64,000 nt of DNA from contig MEUE01000001.1 of assembly GCA_001771585.1 (NCBI GenBank), forward strand, positions 248,001 to 312,000, in the 5' to 3' direction. Source of the stretch: a candidate division WOR-1 bacterium RIFOXYB2_FULL_46_45. GTDB lineage: Bacteria; Margulisbacteria; WOR-1; XYC2-FULL-46-14. This document shows, piece by piece, positions 46,948-56,398 of this stretch; positions within the stretch are counted from its first letter, which is position 1; each line of letters starts with the position of its first letter. The position numbers and the translations under genes are program-made. The notes below the pieces were generated by a model, which was not told the DNA's origin, made no database searches, and saw only the letters and a program-made list of their open reading frames with translations.

Positions 46948-47961
46948 TTATTCTCCCAAAGAGTCCGAAATTTTGCCTTTCGTCAGCAAACTTCTCGCGT
47001 TTTTAAAAAACGCCAAGCCTTTTTCAAATAAATGATAAAAGAGCGGGTCAAAGACCAGATCGTGCATGCCGACATATTTTATCAACTCTCCGTTAAAGCC
47101 CTTTTTGAAACGATAAACACCCCAAAGAGGGTGATCGGGTGTGGGGTTGGAAGGAACCCCCCACAAATCATAGATTTTGTATCCCGCCTGTTTAGCCCAT
47201 TGGATGATATGCCAGTGCAAAGCGTGGTTTGGCATCACGTTACGCTGTTCGGATTTTGAAGCGCCGTACATGTACCAGACGCGGGAACCGAACATAAAAA
47301 CAAAGACCCCGGCAATCGGCTCGTCTTTTAAATAAGCAATAAAAATCTTGGCCATACCGCGGTCGACAAGGTGCGTCTTAATTTTTTGATAATATGAGAT
47401 GGGATGGATCAAAAAATTATCCCGTCCGGCGGTCTCTTTATAGAGCTCGTAAAATTCTTCAACCGTCCCGTCGTTGACAACAACTCCTTTTTTGGACGAC
47501 AGACGGATATTGTAGCGGGTCTTCTCATCACATTTTTTTAAGATCTCTTCTTCCGTTTTTGTTAAATCAATATAATAGGTGGACCTGGGCTGGACCTGTT
47601 TTTTGTTGGCGATAAAACCTTGTTGGGACAAAAGGGACGCTTTTTCTTCCGGAATGGCGGGATCGATTTTCAACACGATCGCACGGTGTTTCTTGGCCTC
47701 TATTCTAATGTCTTTTATCAACCGCCCAACAATTTCGCGGTCAGAAAAATCGACCGCGGGACCGTTGGGACAATAAAAAATAGATTTGTTAAGATAAGGG
47801 ATTTTGCGTTTCAGGATCGAAGCCGCGGCAATTATTTTACCGTTTTCTTCGATAGCCAGGCGGATCGGCTCCCACCCTTTTACTTCGGCCCACTCCCACG
47901 ATTGTAAAATAGGGCACTGCGGGGTTGACGCAACATACTCGTTCCATAAATTTCGGTCCAT
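46948..47961 (-). CDS. FemAB/GNAT-like peptidyl or aminoacyl transferase
   Basis: A 337-residue protein of the FemAB type: [70 protein letters not shown] and [20 protein letters not shown] with [16 protein letters not shown]. FemX-type enzymes add an amino acid from tRNA to the peptidoglycan precursor. With murE next to it, a wall-peptide role is likely; FemAB-like proteins in exopolysaccharide loci are the alternative. TAAAAT ends 6 nt before the ATG and there is no SD. Confidence 0.88.
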   Translation of the reverse strand: MDRNLWNEYVASTPQCPILQSWEWAEVKGWEPIRLAIEENGKIIAAASILKRKIPYLNKSIFYCPNGPAVDFSDREIVGRLIKDIRIEAKKHRAIVLKIDPAIPEEKASLLSQQGFIANKKQVQPRSTYYIDLTKTEEEILKKCDEKTRYNIRLSSKKGVVVNDGTVEEFYELYKETAGRDNFLIHPISYYQKIKTHLVDRGMAKIFIAYLKDEPIAGVFVFMFGSRVWYMYGASKSEQRNVMPNHALHWHIIQWAKQAGYKIYDLWGVPSNPTPDHPLWGVYRFKKGFNGELIKYVGMHDLVFDPLFYHLFEKGLAFFKNARSLLTKGKISDSLGE

Positions 47962-47967
47962 ATCAAC

Positions 47968-47973
47968 ATTTTA
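47968..47973 (-). promoter_or_regulatory. -10-like element of the femAB-like gene
   Basis: TAAAAT 6 nt before the ATG, no SD. Weaker than the trpG and cysS sites. Confidence 0.5.
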
Positions 47974-47984
47974 TCATGGTGTGC

Positions 47985-47990
47985 TATAAT
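47985..47990 (+). promoter_or_regulatory. Extended -10 element of trpG/pabA, probable leaderless transcript
   Basis: TGCTATAAT (extended -10) ends 7 nt before the ATG at 47998, so transcription should begin at or next to the ATG. There is no SD. Confidence 0.7.
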
Positions 47991-47997
47991 AAAAACC

Positions 47998-48561
47998 ATG
48001 ATATTAATGATCGACAATTACGACTCTTTTACCTATAATCTGGTCCAATATTTGGGCGAACTGGGAGAAAAACTGGAAGTTTATCGCAACGACAAGATCG
48101 ACGTCGCGACAATTGAAAAACTGGCCCCCAAAAGAATCGTTATCTCTCCCGGTCCGGGAGAACCGAAAGACGCCGGGGTTTCAATTGAAACGATAAGAAA
48201 CTTTGCCGGAAAAATACCAATCCTCGGAGTATGCTTGGGACATCAAGCGATCGCGGAAGCGTTTGGTGGGAAAGTTGTACGGGCTGGACGCTTGATGCAC
48301 GGAAAGACCTCCGAAATACATCATGACGGCAAGACCATTTTTAAGGGATTACCCAACCCCTTCACCGCCACCCGCTATCATTCGCTGATTGTTGAAAGAG
48401 AGAGTTTGCCCGATTGTTTTGAAGTGAGTGCCAAAACCGAAGAAAAGGAAATCATGGGCATCCGCCATAAAGTTTATAAGCTGGAAGGGGTGCAGTTCCA
48501 TCCCGAATCTATTCTGACTTCTTCGGGGAAGCTGCTTCTGAAGAATTTTTTGGCTCTTTAG
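47998..48561 (+). CDS. trpG: Glutamine amidotransferase of anthranilate/aminodeoxychorismate synthase (TrpG/PabA)
   Basis: A 187-residue class I amidotransferase: [50 protein letters not shown] with the catalytic Cys, [11 protein letters not shown] and [12 protein letters not shown] with the His-x-Glu. It gives ammonia from glutamine to TrpE or PabB, neither of which is in the window, so the same subunit may serve both. Its last 53 nt overlap the convergent FmdB-like gene. Confidence 0.94.
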   Translation: MILMIDNYDSFTYNLVQYLGELGEKLEVYRNDKIDVATIEKLAPKRIVISPGPGEPKDAGVSIETIRNFAGKIPILGVCLGHQAIAEAFGGKVVRAGRLMHGKTSEIHHDGKTIFKGLPNPFTATRYHSLIVERESLPDCFEVSAKTEEKEIMGIRHKVYKLEGVQFHPESILTSSGKLLLKNFLAL

Positions 48562-48781
48562 GTTTTTCAACCGGCTTGGGAGTCTTCTTCTCCGTTTTGG
48601 CCTCTTTCTTGTAATCGGTAATATGAAAACCGGAACCTTTGAAGATAATCCCGCTGGCGGAGATCAGGCGTTTGACCGGACCGGAACATTTGGGACAAAA
48701 TTCAAGCGGCTTTTCAGTCATTTTTTGCGCGGTTTCAAAAACATATCCGCACTCTTTGCACTTATAATCATAAATGGGCAT
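48509..48781 (-). CDS. FmdB-family zinc-ribbon protein
   Basis: A 90-residue protein: [20 protein letters not shown] and [16 protein letters not shown] supply the two CxxC pairs, then [14 protein letters not shown] and a charged Lys/Pro/Glu tail. FmdB-like ribbons are widespread and have no settled function; a regulatory or ribosome-linked role has been suggested. It overlaps serS by 14 nt and the convergent trpG by 53 nt, and the overlap encodes its disordered tail. Confidence 0.92.
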   Translation of the reverse strand: MPIYDYKCKECGYVFETAQKMTEKPLEFCPKCSGPVKRLISASGIIFKGSGFHITDYKKEAKTEKKTPKPVEKPKEPKNSSEAASPKKSE

Positions 48782-49979
48782 TTAAAACCTCGGGGATTTC
48801 AAAGGTCCCGTCTTCTTTCTGGAAGTTTTCCATGATCGCGGCCAGCGTTCTTCCAACCGCCAGTCCCGAACCGTTTAGTGTGTGCACAAACTCCGGTTTA
48901 GCTTTCGCGTCCCGGCGGAATTTGATCAGAGCTCTTCTTGCCTGAAAATCCTCAAAATTGGAACAGGAAGAGATCTCCCTGAACCGCCCCTGCGAGGGAA
49001 ACCAGACTTCAAGATCATAAGTTTTGGCGGAGGCAAAACCCAAATCGGCGGCGCAAAGCTCAACCACCCGATAGTGCAAACCGAGCTTTTGGAGTATCTT
49101 TTCGGCATCAAGGGTCAGCTTCTCCAATTCCGCGAAAGATTTTTCCGGCTCCGTAAATTTTACCAGTTCAACTTTGTTGAACTGGTGCTGGCGGATCAGC
49201 CCGCGGACATCTTTGCCGTACGATCCGGCTTCGCGGCGGAAGCACGGGGTATAGGCGCAATATTTTAGCGGAAGATCATTAATGGATAAAATTTCTTCGC
49301 GGTGGATATTGGTCACCGAAACTTCGGCGGTCGGCAAGAGCCACAGATCGTCCGAACAATGATAAAGGTCCTCTTCAAATTTCGGCAGCTGTCCGGTCCC
49401 CTGCATCGATTTGGTATTGACCAGGATCGGAGGAAAAACTTCGGTGTAACCATTTTCTTTGGTGTGAGTATCAAGCATCAAATTAATTAAAGCCCTCTCA
49501 AGTTTTGCCGCCAGCCCTTTTAAGATAACAAAGCGTGAACCGGAAACTTTGGTCGCCCGCTCAAAATCAAGTATTCCCAGCTTTTCCCCGATTTCAAAAT
49601 GCGGCTTGGGGGTAAAGGTGAAGCATGGGGGCTTTCCGGATCTTCGGATTTCAACGTTATCTTCGGCGCTTTTTCCCGCAGGGACAGACGAATCGGGAAT
49701 GTTGGGGATTTGGAGAAGGATCAAATTCAGTTGTTCTTCCGCCGTTCTTTTTTTCTCTTCCAGCTCTTTAATTTTTTCGCGGAGTTCTTTTCCGTCTTTT
49801 GCCTGTGATTCGGACGCCTTATTGCGCCTGGCTCGTAGTTCATCAATTTCCAAAGTAAGTTTACGCCATTCGGAATCTATCTCCGCAAATTTGCCAAAAG
49901 ATGCGGCATCGGCCTTGCGCTGTTTTAAGGCCTCTTTGATTTTTTCCGGATTACTGCGTAGTAGTTTTATATCAAGCAT
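48768..49979 (-). CDS. serS: Seryl-tRNA synthetase
   Basis: A 403-residue class II synthetase. The N-terminal coiled-coil arm (residues about 30-100) holds the tRNA; class II motif 2 is [20 protein letters not shown] and motif 3 [20 protein letters not shown]. The active-site stretch [11 protein letters not shown] is also intact. Slightly shorter than the E. coli enzyme (430), mostly in the arm. It has no SD at the ATG and follows a DUF2283 gene by 7 nt. Confidence 0.95.
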   Translation of the reverse strand: MLDIKLLRSNPEKIKEALKQRKADAASFGKFAEIDSEWRKLTLEIDELRARRNKASESQAKDGKELREKIKELEEKKRTAEEQLNLILLQIPNIPDSSVPAGKSAEDNVEIRRSGKPPCFTFTPKPHFEIGEKLGILDFERATKVSGSRFVILKGLAAKLERALINLMLDTHTKENGYTEVFPPILVNTKSMQGTGQLPKFEEDLYHCSDDLWLLPTAEVSVTNIHREEILSINDLPLKYCAYTPCFRREAGSYGKDVRGLIRQHQFNKVELVKFTEPEKSFAELEKLTLDAEKILQKLGLHYRVVELCAADLGFASAKTYDLEVWFPSQGRFREISSCSNFEDFQARRALIKFRRDAKAKPEFVHTLNGSGLAVGRTLAAIMENFQKEDGTFEIPEVLNAHL

Positions 49980-49986
49980 AGTTAAG

Positions 49987-50193
49987 TTAAGCTTTTTTGA
50001 GATGGACTTTCCTCACAAAAGGGCTTAAGAATCTCGAGGCATTAAGAATTTCAATTCCTATGACTTTTTTGTTTTTATCCAATTCAACATTAACTCCCGG
50101 AGCGACCTCGGCAAATTCTTCTTCTGATCCTTTTTTGGTTAATATATACAAAATATCGGCATCTCCATCAAAATAAACTTTCGGCTTTCTCAT
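49987..50193 (-). CDS. DUF2283 protein, possible antitoxin
   Basis: A 68-residue protein with the DUF2283 signature [37 protein letters not shown] and a basic end. Members often lie beside a DUF4258-type gene, as here, where the two overlap by ATGA. A toxin-antitoxin role is suspected for such pairs but I know of no proof. Confidence 0.82.
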   Translation of the reverse strand: MRKPKVYFDGDADILYILTKKGSEEEFAEVAPGVNVELDKNKKVIGIEILNASRFLSPFVRKVHLKKA

Positions 50194-50483
50194 TTTCTAG
50201 TCCACCTCCCGGTTTTAATACGATTTTCTTTTTGCCCGTGTTTTAAGGGGTGAATAGTAATCGCCTCCAAAATTTTACTTGCCGCGTCTTCCCTATAAAT
50301 CACCGCTAAATCTCTCATTTTTTTCTTATATTTATTCTTTCCAACAGCTACCAAATAATGGGTGGCCGTATCATAATACCTTTCAACCGCAAAAATCAGG
50401 ACATCTTTTGCCAAATTATAAGGCAATTCTCTTAATCTTATCCTCTCACGTAAATGATTTGAATATTTTATGCGCCAAGCCAT
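50190..50483 (-). CDS. DUF4258-like protein, possible toxin
   Basis: A 97-residue basic protein: WRIKYSNHLRERIRLRELPY, YYDTATHYLVAVGKNKYKK, MRDLAVIYREDAASKILEAI and TIHPLKHGQKENRIKTGRW. The His/Arg pattern and size fit DUF4258 or BrnT-like RNase folds. It has TATAAT 16 nt and GGAG 9-10 nt before its ATG at 50483, so it heads the pair with the DUF2283 gene. Confidence 0.75.
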   Translation of the reverse strand: MAWRIKYSNHLRERIRLRELPYNLAKDVLIFAVERYYDTATHYLVAVGKNKYKKKMRDLAVIYREDAASKILEAITIHPLKHGQKENRIKTGRWTRK

Positions 50484-50508
50484 TTAAGATTGCTCCAATT
50501 ATACCATC

Positions 50509-51924
50509 TTAGGTGATGCCCTTCCACCTAACCCCTTGAGCAGTATCTTCCAATATTATACCCTTTTTAAGCAGGTCGTTGCGAATTTGGTCGGCTTTTT
50601 TAAAATCTTTATTTTTGCGGGCGGCTTCGCGTTCGGCAATCATTTTTTCAATCTCCTCACTGTTATCCGGACAGGTCTTTGACCTGTCCCTACCCTCGAC
50701 TCTCAACCCCAACAACTCCATATAGCCGATCAAAGACTTTCTGATCTTCAAAAGCAACGCTTTATCCGACGGATTCTCTTCCATTATTTTATTGGCAAAA
50801 GCGACAATTTCAAACAACACTCCAATCGCCCCGGCGGCGTTAAAATCATCGTTTAAAGCAATGATAAAATCCTCATCCAATTCCAAAAGTTTCGAATCCA
50901 AACCGTGCGACTCTTTCGGCTTTTCGATGCTATCCATTACAAACTGGATGCGGTCGATTGTATCGCGCAGGCGCCCCAATCCTTTTTCCGCCGCTTTGAG
51001 CTGGTCATCCGAAAAATCGATCGGAGAACGATAATGGGTCGAGAGTAAAAAGAACCGGACCACCATCGGATCGTATTTCTTAAAAATATCTTTCAAGGTA
51101 AAAAAGTTGCCAAGCGACTTTGACATTTTTTGCTTATCGACATTGACAAAGCCGTTGTGGACCCAGTATTTTACCCACGGCTTGCAAGTTAGCGCTTCGG
51201 TCTGGGCAATTTCGTTTTCGTGGTGGGGGAAAATCAAATCAAGACCTCCGCCGTGGATATCAAAAGATTCACCAAGATACTTGGTCGACATCACCGAGCA
51301 TTCGATATGCCAGCCGGGCCGCCCTTTCCCCCACGGCGAATCCCAGGAGGGCTCTCCCTCCTTTGCCCCTTTCCAGAGGGCAAAATCGAAGGGATCTTTT
51401 TTTCTTGAATCGACTTCAACCCGGGCTCCGGACCGCATTTCGTCCAGTTTTCTTTTTGAAAGTTTCCCGTAATCTTTAAACTTCCCGACTTCAAAATAAA
51501 CATCATGGTCGATTTGGTACGCATATCCTCCGGCCTCCAACCCCTTTACCCATTTAACCATCTCCGGTATATGCTCGGTCGCTTTCACGTATCTGGTCGG
51601 ATTCAAAACACCAAGCTTCTCCATTACTTCCAAATATGAGTCAAAATATTGCTGGGCGATTTCGTTCACAGTTCGCCGTTCACCGTTCGCCTTATTGATT
51701 AATTTATCGTCAATATCAGTAACGTTCTGAATATATGTCACTTTGTATCCTGAATATTCGAGGAAACGGCGAATAATATCGAAAGTGACATAAGCGCGGC
51801 CGTGGCCAAGATGCGCTTCGTCGTACGGAGTAACTCCGCAAACGTACATCTTAACTTCATTTGGGTGAAGAGGAACAAATTCTTCCTTTTTTTGCGTCAG
51901 CGTGTTGTAGATAAAAAGAGGCAT
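50509..51924 (-). CDS. cysS: Cysteinyl-tRNA synthetase
   Basis: A 471-residue class I synthetase: VKMYVCGVTPYDEAHLGHGR holds a zinc Cys and the HIGH motif (HLGH), GRPGWHIECSVMSTKYLG zinc ligands, and KMSKSLGNFFTLKDI is KMSKS. The C-terminal domain has an in-frame palindromic element encoding GRDRSKTCPDN in a loop before EEIEKMIAEREAARKNKDF. TATAAT ends 6 nt before the ATG with no SD. Confidence 0.95.
   Translation of the reverse strand: MPLFIYNTLTQKKEEFVPLHPNEVKMYVCGVTPYDEAHLGHGRAYVTFDIIRRFLEYSGYKVTYIQNVTDIDDKLINKANGERRTVNEIAQQYFDSYLEVMEKLGVLNPTRYVKATEHIPEMVKWVKGLEAGGYAYQIDHDVYFEVGKFKDYGKLSKRKLDEMRSGARVEVDSRKKDPFDFALWKGAKEGEPSWDSPWGKGRPGWHIECSVMSTKYLGESFDIHGGGLDLIFPHHENEIAQTEALTCKPWVKYWVHNGFVNVDKQKMSKSLGNFFTLKDIFKKYDPMVVRFFLLSTHYRSPIDFSDDQLKAAEKGLGRLRDTIDRIQFVMDSIEKPKESHGLDSKLLELDEDFIIALNDDFNAAGAIGVLFEIVAFANKIMEENPSDKALLLKIRKSLIGYMELLGLRVEGRDRSKTCPDNSEEIEKMIAEREAARKNKDFKKADQIRNDLLKKGIILEDTAQGVRWKGIT
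50669..50689. repeat. In-frame palindromic element, copy A
   Basis: GGACAGGTC-TTT-GACCTGTCC, perfect 9-bp arms, then CTAC. It encodes RDRSKTCP in CysS, in the same frame as the two copies in lhgO. Confidence 0.9.
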
Positions 51925-51930
51925 AAATCA

Positions 51931-51936
51931 ATTATA
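51931..51936 (-). promoter_or_regulatory. -10 element of cysS, probable leaderless transcript
   Basis: TATAAT ends 6 nt before the cysS ATG; no SD follows and no clear -35 is seen. Confidence 0.68.
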
Positions 51937-51973
51937 CACTGAAATTTTTAAAAAAGTATTTCGAAATATATTC

Positions 51974-53266
51974 ATGAGGATTACCCGTCCAGATATCAAC
52001 ATAAGAACAACCGGAGGATACGGCAAAGCTGCCGCTCTGCTTAGGTCAATTGGGCAACAAGAATTTACTTTTTTTCTTACTCTAAGGTGCAACGTGAAAT
52101 GCGCACACTGCCAAGCACCAAAAGGGAGAACAGAATTAGATACTGATCTGGTTAAAGACACCATCGACGATTTAACCAGGCTTCCAACCATATCTTTTTC
52201 GGGAGGACAACCCAGTCTTTATAAAAGCAACCCTTATACTTATATGGACTTATTACACTATGCGGCACCAAAGGCAGGAATAAGAATAGTGGTTTACACG
52301 AACGGGACCGAATTTCCAACCGAATTATCAAGCGCGGTTCGCTATCTGGATGAATATCCAAATAACGCGACTTTTTGCTTGTCACTTGACAGACATCATC
52401 GGGAAGCTTTGGCGCAAAACGGTTTTGATTTAAAAATAATATTCAGGACTTTGTATGAAGCATGCGGATTGTCCGGAAAACGGCTGGAGTTTAATGCCAG
52501 AGTCGAACCGGAAAAAACGGGAATGCCATTAAACGGACTTGAGGATATTTTCTCATCCGAACACCAGAAAACATCCTGGAAAGCAATGGCTTTTGCCAAT
52601 TCGGTCCTTGCCCAAGGATGGGCTATAAACCTCCCTGAAAATGAGACAAAGCTGTTGTCCTTGGCAGACTTTCTCCTGCATCTTAAAAAAATCCATCCGA
52701 TGGGATTATGGGCAACTTCCACCGGACTGGTTGCGAGTTCGGGCCATGCCGCGCACCTGGCCTCCCCGCCGCCTTTTGCCGTTTACGGAGATCTAAACAA
52801 AACAACTTTGGCAAAGATACTTTGGGAGAGTTTGGGAGGATATTTTGTAACATCGGGAAAGGCCAAAGGGTTAAGTTTTGAGGAAGCAATGGTGCAACAC
52901 GCAAAAAACTTTGTCCTTGTTCCCACAGACACGGAAAAATTTATGAAAATATTGTGCGATAAAACAGAGACCCGCGAACCGCCCGCAGAAGAGGTCGCTG
53001 CGTTTTTGGCAAATCCCAAAGTTCCCATAACCTGGGAAGTCGACGTCGACGATCCGCTCCCCTATCTTAGCGGTTTTAGTTTTGATCCTAAAATGCTTGG
53101 TCCCAATATTATCCCTGTAATCAAAAAAGGTCGCTTAGAATTCCTTTCGAAAGAAGCTACAAAAGCCGCTGAAATTATTCCTTTCAGACCTAGAGGGTTA
53201 GAGTTTCAATTGTCCGATGGTTCAAGAATAGTTTTTGGACCAATACATGAGCGTTCTTTATTATAA
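51974..53266 (+). CDS. Orphan radical SAM protein with unknown C-terminal half
   Basis: A 430-residue protein. [20 protein letters not shown] has the CxxxCxxC cluster, [10 protein letters not shown] the GGE-like SAM motif and [19 protein letters not shown] a substrate-side Asp/His. It resembles the peptide-modifying branch (MoaA/SPASM-like) in its first 200 residues, but no clear SPASM Cys set follows. The C-terminal part ([37 protein letters not shown]) is not recognised. No precursor peptide is obvious next to it. Divergent from cysS. Confidence 0.82.
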   Translation: MRITRPDINIRTTGGYGKAAALLRSIGQQEFTFFLTLRCNVKCAHCQAPKGRTELDTDLVKDTIDDLTRLPTISFSGGQPSLYKSNPYTYMDLLHYAAPKAGIRIVVYTNGTEFPTELSSAVRYLDEYPNNATFCLSLDRHHREALAQNGFDLKIIFRTLYEACGLSGKRLEFNARVEPEKTGMPLNGLEDIFSSEHQKTSWKAMAFANSVLAQGWAINLPENETKLLSLADFLLHLKKIHPMGLWATSTGLVASSGHAAHLASPPPFAVYGDLNKTTLAKILWESLGGYFVTSGKAKGLSFEEAMVQHAKNFVLVPTDTEKFMKILCDKTETREPPAEEVAAFLANPKVPITWEVDVDDPLPYLSGFSFDPKMLGPNIIPVIKKGRLEFLSKEATKAAEIIPFRPRGLEFQLSDGSRIVFGPIHERSLL

Positions 53267-53752
53267 CACCCGGGCCGGATTCCCCACCACCGTGGTATTG
53301 GCCGGAACCGGCTTGGTAACAACCGACGCGGCGCCGATCCTGGCATTGTCTCCGATCGTTATCGCTCCCAAAACAATCGCGTTGGCTCCAATGATTACAT
53401 TGTTGCCGATGGTCGGATGGCGCTTCCCTTTTTCTTTTCCGGTCCCGCCCAGGGTTACCCCCTGAAACATTGTCACATTTTCTCCGATTTCGGTCGTTTC
53501 TCCGATCACTATTCCGTTACCATGGTCGATAAAACAGCCGGAACCGATTTTGGCACCCGGATGGATTTCAATCAAAGTCAGCAGGCGGGCAATCTGCGAG
53601 ATTAAACGCGGAAAAAACGGGATCTTTAATGTATAAAGGAAATGAGCAATTCGATGGAACCAGATCGCCCACAACCCCTGATAGAGCAGCACCTCAAAGA
53701 TATTCGCCGCCGCCGGGTCCCTTTCAAAAATTACCTTTATGTCGTTTAGCAT
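53261..53752 (-). CDS. cysE: Serine O-acetyltransferase
   Basis: A 163-residue short CysE: ILLYQ-like N-terminal helix, then [60 protein letters not shown] and a terminal NPARVL. The catalytic His (DHGNG) and hexapeptide helix are intact. It makes O-acetylserine for cysteine synthesis. The C-terminus is short for the family, ending right at the acetyl-CoA-binding turn. Convergent with the radical SAM gene with 6 nt overlap. TATAAT lies about 34 nt before the ATG. Confidence 0.93.
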   Translation of the reverse strand: MLNDIKVIFERDPAAANIFEVLLYQGLWAIWFHRIAHFLYTLKIPFFPRLISQIARLLTLIEIHPGAKIGSGCFIDHGNGIVIGETTEIGENVTMFQGVTLGGTGKEKGKRHPTIGNNVIIGANAIVLGAITIGDNARIGAASVVTKPVPANTTVVGNPARVL

Positions 53753-53842
53753 GGTTAAAAAAAATTAATGTGAAATTCCAACCCAATTATACCGATATAT
53801 ATATAGAAAGGTCAAGGAAAGACCTGCAAGGAGGAAGAAAAA

Positions 53843-54865
53843 ATGATTGGAGGAGTATCAAGAGCATCGGGAACATCATTATCGCTAGTATCAACTAATA
53901 TCCCCGCCCGTTTTATTGGACACTTCCGAAGCATGCTGGGCAATAATGCAATTACAACAATTCGTACCATAACTAGTCCCGCGCAAATTGCCCAATTGCA
54001 AAGAATTGAACGAAAATTGGCAAATGCCATCAAAAGTGATTTTCGCGATTCATTGTCAAGAGAAGGCACAAGCATTACATTGGATATGTTCCGCTGGACG
54101 CGCAGCAAAACATTCTGGTTTGATAGAATGAATAAAAAACTAAATAGCTTAGTTCCATCGGTGGAACTTGAACTGATCATTTTAGATAGAGGAGACAACC
54201 GGAGCAAACTTCTGATTACAACCAGCGAAGACAGGTATAATTTACAATCTTTTAATCAAGGCATAGAGGTTAAATTTGATAGCGATGTTGGAATAAGAAG
54301 GTTCGTTTTGCCGGCACAAACGGCGAACCAGACTGGTGTGTTCCGAACAGCAGTTTTTCCTATTGCTCAATCTACAACCGCAATAGTCCCTCATGAAACA
54401 TCAGGTGAGGAAATTACAGTTACAAGAATACTACAAGAGATTGCGACTATTCAAGAAGAACAACACAAAGCCAGTGCAGACAATGCAAAAAAAGAAACTA
54501 GGATGAATAAAGTAATGCCGCTAATAGGTTCTACTTTAGGCGTAACAACCGCAGTAGTAGGACTTACAATGGGAGCTCCAATATCATCGAAAATTGCATC
54601 TTATTTGCTCGATTTAGGATTTATTCATGTATACACATCTTATGATTTGATCATGTTTGGTTACAACCAATCGGCAATAGCAGCCATAACAATACTCACG
54701 GGGGTTGGTATCTCCGCCTCTCCTATTATCTGGTATTCGTTAAAAAATAAAATATCATCCCTTATCGCAGGCAGGAAAATTCGACAATTAGAATCCAAAG
54801 CAAGAGAACAAGAATATGTTTTAGCCGGTGCTGACACGGAAAAACCCAAATTACTTGGCCAGTAA
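53843..54865 (+). CDS. Hypothetical protein with two C-terminal membrane segments
   Basis: A 340-residue protein with SD AAGGAGG 8 nt before the ATG. Residues 1-200 appear soluble, with a basic region (QRIERKLANAIKSDFRDSL) and beta-rich part. A coiled-coil stretch (EIATIQEEQHKASADNAKKE) precedes two hydrophobic segments (about 225-245 and 262-290) and a basic tail. I do not recognise the family. It is similar in style to the proteins at 58-62 kb (plain N-termini with many Ser/Thr/Arg) but not clearly related. Confidence 0.72.
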   Translation: MIGGVSRASGTSLSLVSTNIPARFIGHFRSMLGNNAITTIRTITSPAQIAQLQRIERKLANAIKSDFRDSLSREGTSITLDMFRWTRSKTFWFDRMNKKLNSLVPSVELELIILDRGDNRSKLLITTSEDRYNLQSFNQGIEVKFDSDVGIRRFVLPAQTANQTGVFRTAVFPIAQSTTAIVPHETSGEEITVTRILQEIATIQEEQHKASADNAKKETRMNKVMPLIGSTLGVTTAVVGLTMGAPISSKIASYLLDLGFIHVYTSYDLIMFGYNQSAIAAITILTGVGISASPIIWYSLKNKISSLIAGRKIRQLESKAREQEYVLAGADTEKPKLLGQ

Positions 54866-54869
54866 TAAT

Positions 54870-55397
54870 CTACCTGTCAAAAAACGGATTCTTACCGGAG
54901 ACCGATAACGGAATCCCATAGGCAATTTTAACATCTTCCCCGATTAATTTCATCTCTATCGACGCCATTCCGATTGTGTACATGACACGGTTGTCGATAT
55001 GGTGCGCCGCAGCGACCGAAACTGCCGAGCCGACCGCGATCCCCAGGTCCCCGGGATTAAAAACGCAGATTCCGTTATTCTTTTCGTTCTCCGCGCAGTT
55101 TTTGAAACCGCACAGGCCGCAATAGCGAAGGCCAACCGTCTTTTTCCTGGTCCCGATAATTACAACCGCCTGGGAACTTAAAATATTTTTAGAATCCCGG
55201 ATGAAAGTCTGGTTGTTCTCCCTCTCCCCGATTTCAAGCATTTTACCGGAAATCTTTTTGATATCATCACCGTCTAAAACGGCAATCTCCAAAAAATCAA
55301 AGCCCTTTGCCTTTGGAGCGGTGCGGGCCGCAACCGACATCTTTTGGGCAATCGAAAGAACCGCCTCCGTCCTAAAATCCGGCTCGTTTTTTATCAT
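54870..55397 (-). CDS. DUF2148 ferredoxin-like protein
   Basis: A 175-residue protein: MSVAARTAPKAKGFDFLEIA at the N-terminus, then the Cys set RYCGLCGFKNCAENEKNNGI and CVFNPGDLGIAVGSAV, the family pattern for a small iron-sulphur or metal site. The function of DUF2148 is not known. It overlaps the upstream K+ channel gene by ATGA and ends 4 nt from the convergent gene. Confidence 0.85.
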   Translation of the reverse strand: MIKNEPDFRTEAVLSIAQKMSVAARTAPKAKGFDFLEIAVLDGDDIKKISGKMLEIGERENNQTFIRDSKNILSSQAVVIIGTRKKTVGLRYCGLCGFKNCAENEKNNGICVFNPGDLGIAVGSAVSVAAAHHIDNRVMYTIGMASIEMKLIGEDVKIAYGIPLSVSGKNPFFDR

Positions 55398-56386
55398 ATC
55401 AATTTTTCAAGCAGGTCCAATTGCTCTTGGGTTCCGATCGCGACTAATATATCCCCGTGATTTATTTTTGTGGACCCAATCGGCTGGATGTTGAAATGGC
55501 CGTCGGGTGACTGGATCGCCAGGATTGTTGCCCCCGATTTTTGGCGGAATTCGGTTTCGGCCAAAGTTTTTCCGCCCAAACTGTGCCGGCCGTCAACCTT
55601 GAATTCCTTGAGGCCAAAATTGACGTGTTCTCCCTGCATGACGGTATCCAGATAATCGATCGCCACCGGCTTCATCACCATTGCCGCCATCCTTCTCCCC
55701 GCGATAAGGTACGGGTTCAAGACCCGGTTGGCTCCGGCTTTGATCAACTTGCTCTCGGTATCTTTTACCGCCGCCCGGGCGACGATATAAAGTTTGGGAT
55801 TTAGAACCCGCGCCGTTAAGGTGATAAAAACATTGGTCGCGTCGGAATCGGCTACCGCTATAATACCCTTGGCCCTCTGAATGCCGGCTTTTTCCAAAAT
55901 ATCGTCGGATGAGACATCCCCCACCAAAAACGGAATATTAGCGGACGAGAGCTCTTCCGCGATCTCCGGTTTATTGTCAATAATCACATAAGAAATCTTC
56001 TCCGCCTCCAGATCTTCCGCCACCTGATGTCCAACCCTTCCAAAACCACAAATGATGTAATGGTTTTTTAGCTCCAAAATTCTTTTTTCCATTGATCTCC
56101 TCCTTCTATAGCCGACTATTTGCCCTTCCATAATTATTTCAATCAGCCGTCCGGCCGCCACCGCCACCGCGCCTACTCCAATCAGTATTATCCCGATGCT
56201 CAAAAGTTTTCCATAAGTACTCAGGGTATAGGCTTCGCGAAAACCGAGCGTCGCCAACAGTAAAACCATGGTAAAAATCGCGTCCAGCAAAGGTTGTTTT
56301 TCGAGAAAAGTATACCCCAGAATGCCAACGATCATAACTACAACTATAATACTCAACGGAACCACCAATCTTCTGAAAGGATGCAT
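55394..56386 (-). CDS. Potassium channel protein with TrkA-N and TrkA-C domains
   Basis: A 330-residue protein. Two membrane helices (about 8-28 and 60-85) frame a pore loop whose filter reads ATLGFREAYTLS in place of TVGYGD. It is followed by a TrkA_N/RCK domain (HYIICGFGRVGHQVAEDLEA, then FLVGDVSSDDILEKAGIQRA and GIIAVADSDATNVFITLTAR) and a TrkA_C domain near 250-330. The GF-R-E filter is found in some RCK channels, so a K+ channel is likely but ion choice is open. It is a cytoplasmic-nucleotide-gated inner-membrane channel. Confidence 0.9.
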   Translation of the reverse strand: MHPFRRLVVPLSIIVVVMIVGILGYTFLEKQPLLDAIFTMVLLLATLGFREAYTLSTYGKLLSIGIILIGVGAVAVAAGRLIEIIMEGQIVGYRRRRSMEKRILELKNHYIICGFGRVGHQVAEDLEAEKISYVIIDNKPEIAEELSSANIPFLVGDVSSDDILEKAGIQRAKGIIAVADSDATNVFITLTARVLNPKLYIVARAAVKDTESKLIKAGANRVLNPYLIAGRRMAAMVMKPVAIDYLDTVMQGEHVNFGLKEFKVDGRHSLGGKTLAETEFRQKSGATILAIQSPDGHFNIQPIGSTKINHGDILVAIGTQEQLDLLEKLI

Positions 56387-56398
56387 CGTCTTATTCTC

